DNA from: Hellea sp039977295
GTDB lineage: Bacteria > Pseudomonadota > Alphaproteobacteria > Caulobacterales > Maricaulaceae
Length of the DNA: 64,000 bases
NCBI GenBank assembly: GCA_039977295.1
Contig: JBDWDN010000007.1
Location: 1-64,000 of the forward strand
Direction of reading: 5' to 3'
In this document: one piece after another, positions 53,642 through 62,052 of the stretch
How the letters are laid out: every line of letters starts with the position of its first letter
How positions within the stretch are numbered: the stretch's first letter is position 1
Program-made: the position numbers and the translations under genes
Notes under the pieces: generated by a model
Told to the model about the DNA's origin: nothing
Seen by the model: only the letters and a program-made list of their open reading frames with translations
The model's database searches: none

Positions 53642-55432
53642 CTATAATTCCAGTGCAAATGCGGGCGATGTTACGGCCATGTAAACGGCTAGTGACGCGC
53701 GTGTTAGCTTATCCTCCTCCGCCTCTGCGGGGTCGGTCCGAATGGGAATTTCATCTAAGACCATCACAATGCGGTCCTTTGTTTGCAAACTCATACGGCC
53801 ATTTAAGAGCAAGGCATTCAAATGATCTGCAAGCTCGGCTGGCTGTTCAGCCAAGGCAACCTCATCGGAATAATCGGGTACAAAACTGTCAACGGTATCA
53901 TTGCGCGTCGGTGATGTATTTAAGGCGAAGTTTAGCATGAAGTTAGCATAGCCAATGGCTGCGCCTGCATTCACAGTTTGCAGCTCAGGCGCGGTTAAAC
54001 CTGCCGCCCCTGTTTCGCTTCCAGGCGATATGAAACCAGGCCGATAAAAATTAAAAACAGATGGAGATTGAAAGGGCTGTTGTCCCAAGCTGGTATTTGA
54101 CCCCGCATTATACAGTAAAAACCATTCATTCTCGGCCATAACATTGCCCACATCAAAGGCGCGGGCCCAATGCACAAATCGTAATACGGGCTCCCTAACT
54201 TTGCCCTGCTGTGGAGACAGCGTATTCTTGCTATATTGCGTATCGAGTAAGATAGCAGCGAGGGTCGCCTGTAAATCACCGCGAATACCTGTGCCGAAGT
54301 TTTGTTCATCAATGGAGGTATAGTGGCCTATCTCAAAAGCCTGGGCGACGCGCGCAACATAAGCTGGCGTTGGATGGCTTGCTGTGAAGCGCTGTATAAG
54401 TTGACGCGAAATGAACGGCGCTAAGTTTGGATGTTCGAAGATATGATCAATGGCTTGATCGATAGAGGCGTCACCCTCTGTCCCTGCCGCAATGGTTTTC
54501 CCCAAAAATGTTTTTTCAAGCTCACTATGTTTGTCTTCAAACATTTGCAGGCGGGAATACTCGCCGTCATCATCCGCATCCCAAAACCCTGTGCCCTTTA
54601 AGCTTAGGCCCGTAAAAACCTTTGCAAGTCCCACAATGTCTTCATTATTATAAATCTCAATGGGTTCGCCGCCTGACAGTTTCTGCGTGCCGTCCATATT
54701 CAGCGCGACAAGACCCGTCGTAAAAAGCTGCAGAAACTCGCGTGCATAATTTTCATCGGGCATACGGCCTGTACGTTCGTCACCTTTTCTATTGCGCAAA
54801 TACGTCAAATAATTTGCCATCGCGGGCGTATAGGTAACGTCTTTTAAAAGGTCACGGTAATTGCCAAAAGCGTGCTCAGATAAAACATCGATAAATTGCG
54901 CATTTGTAAGCGGCTTATTCCCCATTGGATTATCAGAAATAACAACGATTTGTGAAAGCGCGAAAACCATGCGCTGACGAAGTTGGTCATCGCCTTCAAT
55001 CATGGCGTTCCAGAAAGCACTCGCATGGGCGCGGTTATCGAGCTCTTCACCAACCCCCAATTGCGTGGTCAATTCTGGCAATATGTATGTGGGAGGCTTT
55101 GCGAATTCCGCTCTTAAAAGCCGCGACGGTAATTTGCCCGTTGCCTCTTCAATAGCTTGTGTTGTTCCTCCAAAACTCGTCTTAGATAAAAACCGCGTGA
55201 CGTCTGCGGCGTCATCTAACGTCAAAGACGCTTGCCCAGTTGGCGGCGGAGGGGGCGGTGGAGGTGGAGGAGGTGGAGGCGGAGGCACGGCGACAGGCGT
55301 TGACACAGCTGAAGGCGCAGGCGCGCTATCACTGCCACCGCCGCAAGCAGCTAGCATCAAAACGGCAAGTGAAGCCGTGGTGAGACGAAATAATTTTAGT
55401 TTAGGCCGTGATAGTACGTATTGGTTCAACAT
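53642..55432 (-). CDS. DUF1800 lipoprotein
   Basis: A 596-residue DUF1800 protein with a lipoprotein signal (LMLAAC, about Cys30), a low-complexity Ser/Ala segment and a run of 15 prolines (55241-55285). The DUF1800 domain follows: DAADVTRFLSKTSFGGT, MVFALSQIVV, YRDLLKDVTYTPAMANYL, ENYAREFLQLFTTG, and ahead of the C-terminus SPSVFNFYRPGF. The function is unknown; with DUF1501 it forms a widespread two-gene unit. It diverges from folD. Confidence 0.93.
   Translation of the reverse strand: MLNQYVLSRPKLKLFRLTTASLAVLMLAACGGGSDSAPAPSAVSTPVAVPPPPPPPPPPPPPPPTGQASLTLDDAADVTRFLSKTSFGGTTQAIEEATGKLPSRLLRAEFAKPPTYILPELTTQLGVGEELDNRAHASAFWNAMIEGDDQLRQRMVFALSQIVVISDNPMGNKPLTNAQFIDVLSEHAFGNYRDLLKDVTYTPAMANYLTYLRNRKGDERTGRMPDENYAREFLQLFTTGLVALNMDGTQKLSGGEPIEIYNNEDIVGLAKVFTGLSLKGTGFWDADDDGEYSRLQMFEDKHSELEKTFLGKTIAAGTEGDASIDQAIDHIFEHPNLAPFISRQLIQRFTASHPTPAYVARVAQAFEIGHYTSIDEQNFGTGIRGDLQATLAAILLDTQYSKNTLSPQQGKVREPVLRFVHWARAFDVGNVMAENEWFLLYNAGSNTSLGQQPFQSPSVFNFYRPGFISPGSETGAAGLTAPELQTVNAGAAIGYANFMLNFALNTSPTRNDTVDSFVPDYSDEVALAEQPAELADHLNALLLNGRMSLQTKDRIVMVLDEIPIRTDPAEAEEDKLTRASLAVYMAVTSPAFALEL
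55241..55285 (-). repeat. Poly-proline coding tract (15 Pro)
   Basis: A purine-rich GGN tract on the plus strand encodes fifteen consecutive prolines in the DUF1800 protein, just after its lipidated N-terminus. It is a rigid spacer and a likely slippage site; translation of such a run normally needs elongation factor P. Confidence 0.9.
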
Positions 55433-55579
55433 TGGCGAAACTCCCCGCTTCGATTAGTTTAGACCCCCAGACCTATTTTGCCGCGGCATCACATTATCAG
55501 CAAGTTTAATAGCTCAACGCGCTTAACAATGTGTTGCAAATCACGCATAGGGATGGCGAAGAATGTGACAAGATAATGG

Positions 55580-55604
55580 CAACTTCAAAATAATAACGAA
55601 GTTG
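55580..55604. promoter_or_regulatory. Inverted repeat upstream of folD
   Basis: CAACTTC-N11-GAAGTTG (55580-55586 and 55598-55604) is a perfect seven-base inverted repeat ending 34 bases before the folD ATG. It could be an operator or an mRNA hairpin in the leader; there is no T-run for a terminator. Confidence 0.35.
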
Positions 55605-55638
55605 TCACAAAGCGTTTAGGCTAGTTTGGAGTTAAAAA

Positions 55639-56526
55639 ATGTCAGCTACGAAAATTGATGGCCGGGCTTATGCAGAAGGGTTGCGCGGCCGCGTGAGCCA
55701 AGCTGTAACCCAATTGCCTTCACAGCCCACATTAGCAGTTGTCCTTGTCGGCGAAGATCCCGCCAGCCAGGTTTATGTCGCGAGCAAGGCGAAATTTACC
55801 GTGGAATGCGGTATGCGCTCGCTTGAACATAAGTTACCCGTCGACGCCTCAGAAGATGACGTTGTCGCCTTGGTGCGCGCGCTTAATGCAGATGATGAGG
55901 TTGACGGCATATTAGTGCAGCTTCCTCTCCCCAAGGGATTAAATTCAGACCGCGTTATAGAAGAAATTCATCCTGATAAGGATGTCGACGGTTTGACCGA
56001 GACATCTGCCGGGCGTCTGTCACTTGGCAAATCTGGACTGCGGCCTTGTACGCCCACGGGCTGCGTAATGCTGGCCAAAGATGAATTAGGGGATTTATCA
56101 GGCAAGCATTGTGTCGTGCTAGGCCGTTCTATCCTCGTCGGTAAGCCTGCGGCGCTTCTATTCCTAGAGCAAAACTGCACCGTCACGATCGCCCATTCGC
56201 GTACTAAAGATTTGGAAGATGTTTGCCGCGGCGCAGATATCTTGGTTGCCGCCGTTGGCCGTCCGCAAATGGTTCAAGCCGATTGGATCAAGGACGGCGC
56301 TTGCGTTATTGATGTCGGCATTAACCGCGTTCCAAGTATTAAACATCCAGGTAAGAGCCGATTGGTGGGTGATGTAAACTATCTACCCTCCAAAAAAGTC
56401 GCCGGCTCTATCACACCTGTTCCGGGCGGCGTTGGCCCTATGACGATTGCCTGCCTGCTTCGTAATACAGTCATTGCGGCCTGCACGCGGCGGGGATGGG
56501 ACACGCCGAGCGTTTTGGACTTTTAG
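55639..56526 (+). CDS. folD: Bifunctional methylenetetrahydrofolate dehydrogenase/cyclohydrolase
   Basis: Interconverts 5,10-methylene- and 10-formyl-tetrahydrofolate in one-carbon metabolism. The active-site motif SQVYVASK gives Tyr46 and Lys50. The signatures DEVDGILVQLPLPKGL and PCTPTGCVML, the NADP-binding GRSILVGKPAALL and the C-terminal TPVPGGVGPMTIACLL are intact. The length of 295 residues is normal. It is transcribed alone and converges on the histidine kinase gene 12 bases away. Confidence 0.97.
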   Translation: MSATKIDGRAYAEGLRGRVSQAVTQLPSQPTLAVVLVGEDPASQVYVASKAKFTVECGMRSLEHKLPVDASEDDVVALVRALNADDEVDGILVQLPLPKGLNSDRVIEEIHPDKDVDGLTETSAGRLSLGKSGLRPCTPTGCVMLAKDELGDLSGKHCVVLGRSILVGKPAALLFLEQNCTVTIAHSRTKDLEDVCRGADILVAAVGRPQMVQADWIKDGACVIDVGINRVPSIKHPGKSRLVGDVNYLPSKKVAGSITPVPGGVGPMTIACLLRNTVIAACTRRGWDTPSVLDF

Positions 56527-56538
56527 GCGTATTGGGGA

Positions 56539-57948
56539 TTAAGCTTTTTGCAGACTCACAGCGAAGACAGTCCCCGCCTCTGACGTGGACTCTAACACGA
56601 TATCTCCGCCCTGCTCTCTTGCAAGGTCTTGTGAAATTGTCAGGCCCAGCCCTGTGCTTCCATGTCCTGAAGACGCCGCAAAGGCCTTGAATAATTTATC
56701 TTTGATTTTGTCGGGAATGCCTGGCCCTGTATCTCTGACCAAGATGGAAATATGATCACCCGACGGAATAGCTTCGACCGTTAAATGTCTAACAGCTTCA
56801 TCCTCCCGCATTTTCGCCATTGCCTGGGCGGCATTGCGAAATAAATTATGGAAGATGCGGTAAGTATGATCTTTATCCGCCGTCACAACCATCTCGCTGG
56901 GTATTTTATTAGTAAAGCTGATACGGCGCGCGCCCGAGCCAAAACCGCCCAGCGTATCGCCCGCCGCCTCGCCGACAAGCAGAGAAATTCGCACAACGTC
57001 TAATTCGGCTTCATCTTGCCCGCTTAGGCTAAAGTTTAACACTTCGCTGGTGAGTTTTATACCGCGATCAATGGCGCGCATAAGGCGACTTCCCATCTTT
57101 GCGATACGCTCATCTTGGTCCCCCGCTAGCCTGTCAGAGACAAGGGAGGCTGAGGCCAGAACATTGCGCAAGTCGTGATTAATCTTGGCTACCGCCATGC
57201 CAAGTGTCGCGAGGCGCTCACGCTGTTTAAAGCTCGCGCGCACGCCCTGTTTCATATCGTAAAATTCGCGTTGTAACTGCCCAATTTCATCCTTACGGCT
57301 TGAGGCTGGCACATTACTGCGCCTGATTTCAGGGTCTTCCCGAAACGCCGCCAAGCCCGTGGCAAGCTTCTCAATCGGGCGGATAATCATAAATAACATA
57401 GCCAAGTAAATCATCAATCCCGTAATGACGGCAATTGCCAGTGACAGCACTGCAATGCGTTTGGCATAATCGCGCATGGCCCATTGAAGTTTCTGCTTAG
57501 GAATGATGAGTTCGAGCGCGTCTTGCCCTTGAACAGGTGACGTCGCCAGAACCCGCAAGCTGCCCTCACTGCTTCCAAAGAAAGCACGAAATGCATCTCG
57601 AAACAGGGGCAAGCGGCGTTTCTCGCGCAAATCAATTGTATCGATATTTGCGGTCTCAGGGGGGTGACCGAGCATAAACTCGCTCATGCCGTCGCGTTTC
57701 GCGGACATCATAATAACATCCGTATCGTGCATAAATTGTTCGGTCAGAATTTCGCTAGCTTCATAATCTGGCACGCCCGTCAAGGCTTGCGCCAATAGTC
57801 CGGCTTGCTGGGCCCGCACATTAAGCCAATCTTGGCGGAAGGTCGTGGCGGACGGAATAAAAATCACAAGCTCGGCCAGCATGACAACAGCAATCGTCAT
57901 AAGCAGCAACTTGCCGGAGAGCCGGCGCGAGATGAAACCCTCTACCAT
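56539..57948 (-). CDS. Membrane HAMP-domain sensor histidine kinase
   Basis: A 469-residue kinase with membrane helices at about 13-33 and 165-189, a periplasmic sensor between them, a HAMP domain (about 187-240), a HisKA-like region with His258 in INHDLRNVLASASL, and a HATPase domain (HNLFRNAAQAM, DTGPGI, GSTGLGLTI). No response regulator gene is adjacent. It is the last gene of a four-gene minus-strand run behind a flavoprotein, a TVP38 protein and a DUF547 protein, which may be related to its signal. Confidence 0.93.
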   Translation of the reverse strand: MVEGFISRRLSGKLLLMTIAVVMLAELVIFIPSATTFRQDWLNVRAQQAGLLAQALTGVPDYEASEILTEQFMHDTDVIMMSAKRDGMSEFMLGHPPETANIDTIDLREKRRLPLFRDAFRAFFGSSEGSLRVLATSPVQGQDALELIIPKQKLQWAMRDYAKRIAVLSLAIAVITGLMIYLAMLFMIIRPIEKLATGLAAFREDPEIRRSNVPASSRKDEIGQLQREFYDMKQGVRASFKQRERLATLGMAVAKINHDLRNVLASASLVSDRLAGDQDERIAKMGSRLMRAIDRGIKLTSEVLNFSLSGQDEAELDVVRISLLVGEAAGDTLGGFGSGARRISFTNKIPSEMVVTADKDHTYRIFHNLFRNAAQAMAKMREDEAVRHLTVEAIPSGDHISILVRDTGPGIPDKIKDKLFKAFAASSGHGSTGLGLTISQDLAREQGGDIVLESTSEAGTVFAVSLQKA

Positions 57949-57995
57949 AAATTTAAATTACCGCCTTCGCGCCGCAATAGCTATTGAAATTTAAC

Positions 57996-59435
57996 CTAAT
58001 GAAACTTTGCTAAAAGCCCTGCGATTTTTCGTGTTCGGTCACTGAACAGCGCATCAGTGTACCAACTAGACGCCGCGCGCTTTACCGCTTCGCTACGAGT
58101 CGGATAAGGTGAAATGATCTGCGCAAGACCAGAGATTTTTACCTTATTGGTCATGGCAACAGAGACCATATGAATAATCTCGCCCGCGCTTTCGCCGACG
58201 ACTGACGCGCCAAGGATTTTGCCTTTTTTCGTCGCGACAATCTTTACGCCGCCGTGATCGGAGCGTTCTGCAATGGCGCGGTCATTCTCTTCAAAATCAA
58301 AGGTCACGCAGCGCACATTATGACCCGCCTTGATGGCGTCAGCCTCCGTCAGTCCAATACTGGCAAGCTCAGGCTCGGAATAAATGGCCGCGGGCATGCG
58401 GGTCGTATTGGCCTTGCCGAGCATATCGCCCATAAATGGCGGCGAGAAATAGAAGTTTCGAATAAGCTGCCCTGCATGATATCCTGCCGCATGGGTTAAT
58501 CCGCCCATGCCTTTGGCTACATCGCCTGCAGCATACACGCGCTTATTGGAGGTTCGTAGGCTATCGCTTACGTCAATGCCGCGGCGGTCAAATTTAATAT
58601 CTGCATTTTCAAGGCCTAACCCGTCAACATTAGGGGCACGGCCTGCAGCGACCAATAAATGCGACCCTGTCAGCACTGTGCCGTCCTCGAGGTCAATCGC
58701 AACGCCCGTTTTAGTTTTGCGGATAAGTTTTGTTTTAGCGGGGGTGTGAAAGACGATGCCTTCCGCCTTCAATGCCTTAACGAGGACATCAGCATGCTCC
58801 GGTTCAGAACGCCCGAGCGGGGCCGCAATGTCAATAATTTCAACATCAGAGCCTAAACGCTTGAAAGCTTGGCCAAGCTCAAGACCAATCGGCCCTGCCC
58901 CAATTACAAGAAGCTTCTTGGGCTGCTTTTTGATTGAAAATATCGTCTCATTGGTCAGATAAGGCGTATCTGCCAATCCCGGAATAGGCGGCGCGGAGGC
59001 GCGTGAGCCGACGGCAATCACAAAGCGCTTCGCCTTGATTTCAGTGGTCTCAGATTCAACGGTATGGACGTCTTTGAAACTCGCGCGCTCACGAATGACA
59101 GTGCAGCCCAAACCTTCAAAGCGCTCTTGGCTATCGACAGGCGCGATATGGTCAATCACGCCTTGGATATGCGCCTTGACCGTGTCAAAATTGATCTCAG
59201 GCTTTTCGACTTTGACGCCGAAGGCCTCGCCGCTGGAGAAGGCATGAGCATGTTTACCTGCCGCGATAAGGGCTTTGGACGGCACGCAGCCATAATTTAA
59301 GCAATCGCCCCCCATTTCATCGGCCTCGAAAAGGACCACTGAACGGCCTAATTGCGCCGCGCCAGAGGCAACGGATAAGCCTGCTGAACCTGCCCCGATT
59401 ACGCAGACATCAACATCATAATGTGTTTTGGACAT
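57996..59435 (-). CDS. MerA-like FAD-dependent pyridine nucleotide-disulfide oxidoreductase
   Basis: A 479-residue class I flavoprotein disulfide reductase. FAD-binding GAGSAG is at residues 14-19, the redox-active Cys45/Cys50 pair in GGDCLNYGCVPSK, and NAD(P)-binding GAGPIGLELGQAF in the middle. The catalytic HPT..E of lipoamide and glutathione reductases is replaced by PYPTRSE, with Tyr as in mercuric reductase. MerA's C-terminal Cys pair and N-terminal metal-binding domain are both absent, so mercury reduction is unlikely. The substrate is unknown. It is 30 bases downstream of the TVP38-type gene. Confidence 0.92.
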   Translation of the reverse strand: MSKTHYDVDVCVIGAGSAGLSVASGAAQLGRSVVLFEADEMGGDCLNYGCVPSKALIAAGKHAHAFSSGEAFGVKVEKPEINFDTVKAHIQGVIDHIAPVDSQERFEGLGCTVIRERASFKDVHTVESETTEIKAKRFVIAVGSRASAPPIPGLADTPYLTNETIFSIKKQPKKLLVIGAGPIGLELGQAFKRLGSDVEIIDIAAPLGRSEPEHADVLVKALKAEGIVFHTPAKTKLIRKTKTGVAIDLEDGTVLTGSHLLVAAGRAPNVDGLGLENADIKFDRRGIDVSDSLRTSNKRVYAAGDVAKGMGGLTHAAGYHAGQLIRNFYFSPPFMGDMLGKANTTRMPAAIYSEPELASIGLTEADAIKAGHNVRCVTFDFEENDRAIAERSDHGGVKIVATKKGKILGASVVGESAGEIIHMVSVAMTNKVKISGLAQIISPYPTRSEAVKRAASSWYTDALFSDRTRKIAGLLAKFH

Positions 59436-59465
59436 GGGTATTCTTTCTTGAATATTAGGCGCGGA

Positions 59466-60212
59466 TTAAGCAGCCGTTTTTTTGAAAAACTTCTTATAAA
59501 TTGTGGGGATCATCGCAACAGCTGCGAGAGCAAAAAAGGCCGGTATAAGGTTTGCAGCGGCGGCGCCCACAATTGCGCCGACATCGGCTGTTTCGCCTTT
59601 GGCTGCGGCGTCCAGTAACGTGCCGCGTAAGCCCGACCCGATAAGCGTGTAAGCAATCGTGCCTGGAATAATGCCCAATGCCGTTGAGATAAAATAATCA
59701 CGAAATTTCGCGCCGAGTATTGCGGGCGCGATATTCACAACAGCAAACGGGAATAAAGGAATAAGACGTAGCGTGAAAAGATAGGAGAGTGCGTTTTCAT
59801 TGAACCCCTTCTCCATCTTCTCAAGGAAAGGCCCAGCAATGGCTTTAAGCGTTTCGCCCAGAGATGTTTTCGCAGCCACGAATAAAATACACGCCCCGAT
59901 CGTCGCGCCAATAACCGTCGCAGGCACTCCGATGAGCGCCCCAAATAAAAACCCACCACCAATCGTCAAAGCGCTTGCGGGCACCATGAAAGTCGTCGCT
60001 GCAATATAAATAGCAATAAAGGCAAGCAAGACGAGCCAAAAATTATTCTCGACTAATGTGTTTAAATAGACGGCATTTTCACCCAATGAGGCGGGCGTAA
60101 GATAGTGATGCCAGCCCTGAGAGATGGCCAAGGCAAGACCTGCCAATATTATGTAAAGAGGCCAAAGGCGCACGTAAATTGGCTTTTGTTGTGTGTCAGT
60201 TTCAGGGGGCAT
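59466..60212 (-). CDS. TVP38/TMEM64 (VTT/DedA-like) membrane protein
   Basis: A 248-residue integral membrane protein with about five or six hydrophobic segments and the VTT-domain core: FMVPASALTIGGGFLFG, followed by GATIGACILFVAAK and LRLIPLFPFAVVNIAPAILG. This superfamily includes lipid scramblases and flippases; the bacterial TVP38 branch is poorly characterised. It sits between the DUF547 and MerA-like genes, with 27 and 30 bases between them, a combination also met in other bacteria. Confidence 0.9.
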   Translation of the reverse strand: MPPETDTQQKPIYVRLWPLYIILAGLALAISQGWHHYLTPASLGENAVYLNTLVENNFWLVLLAFIAIYIAATTFMVPASALTIGGGFLFGALIGVPATVIGATIGACILFVAAKTSLGETLKAIAGPFLEKMEKGFNENALSYLFTLRLIPLFPFAVVNIAPAILGAKFRDYFISTALGIIPGTIAYTLIGSGLRGTLLDAAAKGETADVGAIVGAAAANLIPAFFALAAVAMIPTIYKKFFKKTAA

Positions 60213-60239
60213 GAAATATATTACCGCTTCTTGATGTCT

Positions 60240-61295
60240 CTATTTATTCAGTGACCAGTCATAGTCATAATTTGTTATCTTTTCGCCCGCAGCAATAGCT
60301 ACTGCAAGGTCACCCGTGGCATGTTCTTGAAGATGCTTTAGAACGCCCTCTTTACTGCCGCCAAAATCCTCTTCAAACCAGTCATAAATCGAAGAAACGG
60401 TTAGTTTATCCCCCTTCACGACGGCGCCGCGCGGCGAATTGATGTAAGCCTTTGCCGCTTTAATCCGGCCTGCTTCGAGCGTATCAGCTTCCCAGGCGGT
60501 ATCTAGCAGGTTTGGGCAGCCGACAGAGGCGCAATTGACCATGTAGTGAATATATGGGGAAGGATAGTGTTTGCGCAGCGTCTTATGCTCAATATCATCA
60601 AGTGACATTCTCACGCCGTTTACCGTTACCAGCTTTTTCTTCCAAGGGCCTGAATTGAAGCTCCCCAATTTGCGGATCGATTTTACGGGATATTTCTCTG
60701 TCACAACTTGGATGGTGACGGCGTTATAAAGATTGGCCCAAAAAGCGATGGCTTCATTTTCAGACAGCTCATCTGGTGTCATGCCTTCAAGACTCTTTAT
60801 ATATCCGTCTAATTTGGCCGTATCGGCAGCATTGGCTTTCAGCCCTGCATAATCGAAATGGGTGAGGCCCGCCTCATCAGGCATCCCGACATAGCTTTGC
60901 AAGATGTCTGTCCAGTCAGCATGTTGTGATGGTGTCATAACCGTATCTTTCATCATGTCTTTCTTCATATCTTTCTGCGGCGTCTCAGCGGCCATCGCCG
61001 CTTGCGCCGTATTTTCAGCCATCATGACAGGCCCAGCTTGTATATCAACACCGCGCTCAGCCGCAGCCTGCGGGGAGGGAACCCGATTTTCTGGCGCAGA
61101 CTGGCGCGGTGTTGATATCCTTAAAGCCTCTATCTCTATAATAGGGGCTGAAACTGTGATCGGCGAAAGCTCAACACTTTGCGTAAGCGTTTGGGAGTCT
61201 AGTTTTTTATGCAGCGGGCAATCTGTGCCCTGCGCAAAGGCGGATAGAGGCAAAAGAAGCAGCCCTGCCGTGAGTAATAATTTAGTCCGTAACAT
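60240..61295 (-). CDS. Secreted DUF547 protein
   Basis: A 351-residue protein with a Sec signal (cleavage after AFA, about residue 21). A variable low-complexity stretch with KDMKKDMMKD follows, then a DUF547 domain (about 135-345): NEAIAFWANLYNAVTIQVV, YPVKSIRKLG, LDDIEHKTLRK and YMVNCASVGCPNLLD. The Cys pair in NCASVGC may form a disulfide or a catalytic centre. The function is unknown. First gene of the four-gene operon. Confidence 0.92.
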   Translation of the reverse strand: MLRTKLLLTAGLLLLPLSAFAQGTDCPLHKKLDSQTLTQSVELSPITVSAPIIEIEALRISTPRQSAPENRVPSPQAAAERGVDIQAGPVMMAENTAQAAMAAETPQKDMKKDMMKDTVMTPSQHADWTDILQSYVGMPDEAGLTHFDYAGLKANAADTAKLDGYIKSLEGMTPDELSENEAIAFWANLYNAVTIQVVTEKYPVKSIRKLGSFNSGPWKKKLVTVNGVRMSLDDIEHKTLRKHYPSPYIHYMVNCASVGCPNLLDTAWEADTLEAGRIKAAKAYINSPRGAVVKGDKLTVSSIYDWFEEDFGGSKEGVLKHLQEHATGDLAVAIAAGEKITNYDYDWSLNK

Positions 61296-61411
61296 TGTTT
61301 ATCCTTCGTGTTGAGCTTACCTAACGCGCGTGCGCTCAAAAAGCTTCACACAATGGCTCACAAATCCGTGCGATGAGGTGAACGCGCTTGTGATGATGGC
61401 GCTATAAGAAA

Positions 61412-61429
61412 GGTGAGATTCTCCTCACC
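61412..61429. promoter_or_regulatory. Hairpin upstream of rpmH
   Basis: GGTGAG-ATTCTC-CTCACC is a perfect 6+6+6 inverted repeat that ends six bases before the putative rpmH minus-35 box. It may be a binding site or a terminator remnant; no T-run follows. Confidence 0.35.
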
Positions 61430-61435
61430 CTCCGC

Positions 61436-61464
61436 TTGACTTCGCGCAGACTCACGCTTAATAG
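61436..61464 (+). promoter_or_regulatory. Putative housekeeping promoter of rpmH-rnpA-yidC
   Basis: TTGACT (61436-61441) and TAATAG (61459-61464) are separated by 17 bases and lie about 50 bases before the rpmH start. The minus-35 match is good, the minus-10 weak. The leader also holds a small inverted repeat, CAGCTTTAAAAGCTG. Confidence 0.4.
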
Positions 61465-61512
61465 CCGCGTCTTGATATATCAGCAGCTTTAAAAGCTGTT
61501 TTGGAGACTAAG

Positions 61513-61647
61513 ATGAAACGTACTTTTCAACCATCCGTATTGGTTCGCAAACGCCGCCACGGCTTCCGCTCACGCATGGCCACTAAGAATGGCCGCGCAA
61601 TTTTGGCACGCCGCCGTGCAAAAGGCCGCAAGGTTCTGTCAGCTTAG
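61513..61647 (+). CDS. rpmH: 50S ribosomal protein L34
   Basis: A 44-residue very basic protein that begins MKRTFQPSVLVRKRRHGFRS and ends KGRKVLSA, the complete L34 sequence pattern. GGAG lies six bases before the ATG. It is a structural protein of the large ribosomal subunit. It opens the conserved rpmH-rnpA-yidC-engB run; rnpA follows after 24 bases. Confidence 0.98.
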   Translation: MKRTFQPSVLVRKRRHGFRSRMATKNGRAILARRRAKGRKVLSA

Positions 61648-61671
61648 ACAGTCTTTGCGCGTTAGCGTGCT

Positions 61672-62049
61672 ATGAAAAAGCTTGGAAAACTCGGAGTGCT
61701 GAAAAAGCGGTCCGAGTTTTTGTTCGTTCGGGAGGGGCGTTATAAAGCCCGCGGCGGAATCGTCGTTCAGGCGCGCGAAAACCCCGAAAGCACCCATATT
61801 CGCGTAGGTTTTACGGCGACTAAAAAGATTGGCAATGCCGTTATTCGTAACCGCGCCAAGCGCCGCCTTCGCAATATCGCCGTCGAAATACTCCCGGTTT
61901 TGGGGCAGGCTGGGACAGATTACGTCTTCATTGCTCGCAATTCGACGACAACCACCCCATATGAAGCCTTAGTTGAGGACGCGCAAAAAGCGCTTTCAAG
62001 CCTCGCGCAAATGACTAAGAAAACCAATAATAAGAATCAAAACGGCTGA
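61672..62049 (+). CDS. rnpA: Ribonuclease P protein component
   Basis: The 125-residue basic protein subunit that helps the RNase P RNA trim tRNA 5' leaders. The family signature is clear: KRSEFLFVREG near the N-terminus, VGFTATKKIGNAVIRNRAKRRLRN (the RNR motif) and DYVFIAR. It starts 24 bases after rpmH and ends three bases before yidC. Confidence 0.97.
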   Translation: MKKLGKLGVLKKRSEFLFVREGRYKARGGIVVQARENPESTHIRVGFTATKKIGNAVIRNRAKRRLRNIAVEILPVLGQAGTDYVFIARNSTTTTPYEALVEDAQKALSSLAQMTKKTNNKNQNG

Positions 62050-62052
62050 GCT

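Noticed and set aside
57996..59435. Mercuric reductase (merA) call
   Set aside because: The C-terminal vicinal cysteines and N-terminal metal-binding domain are missing, and there are no other mer genes.
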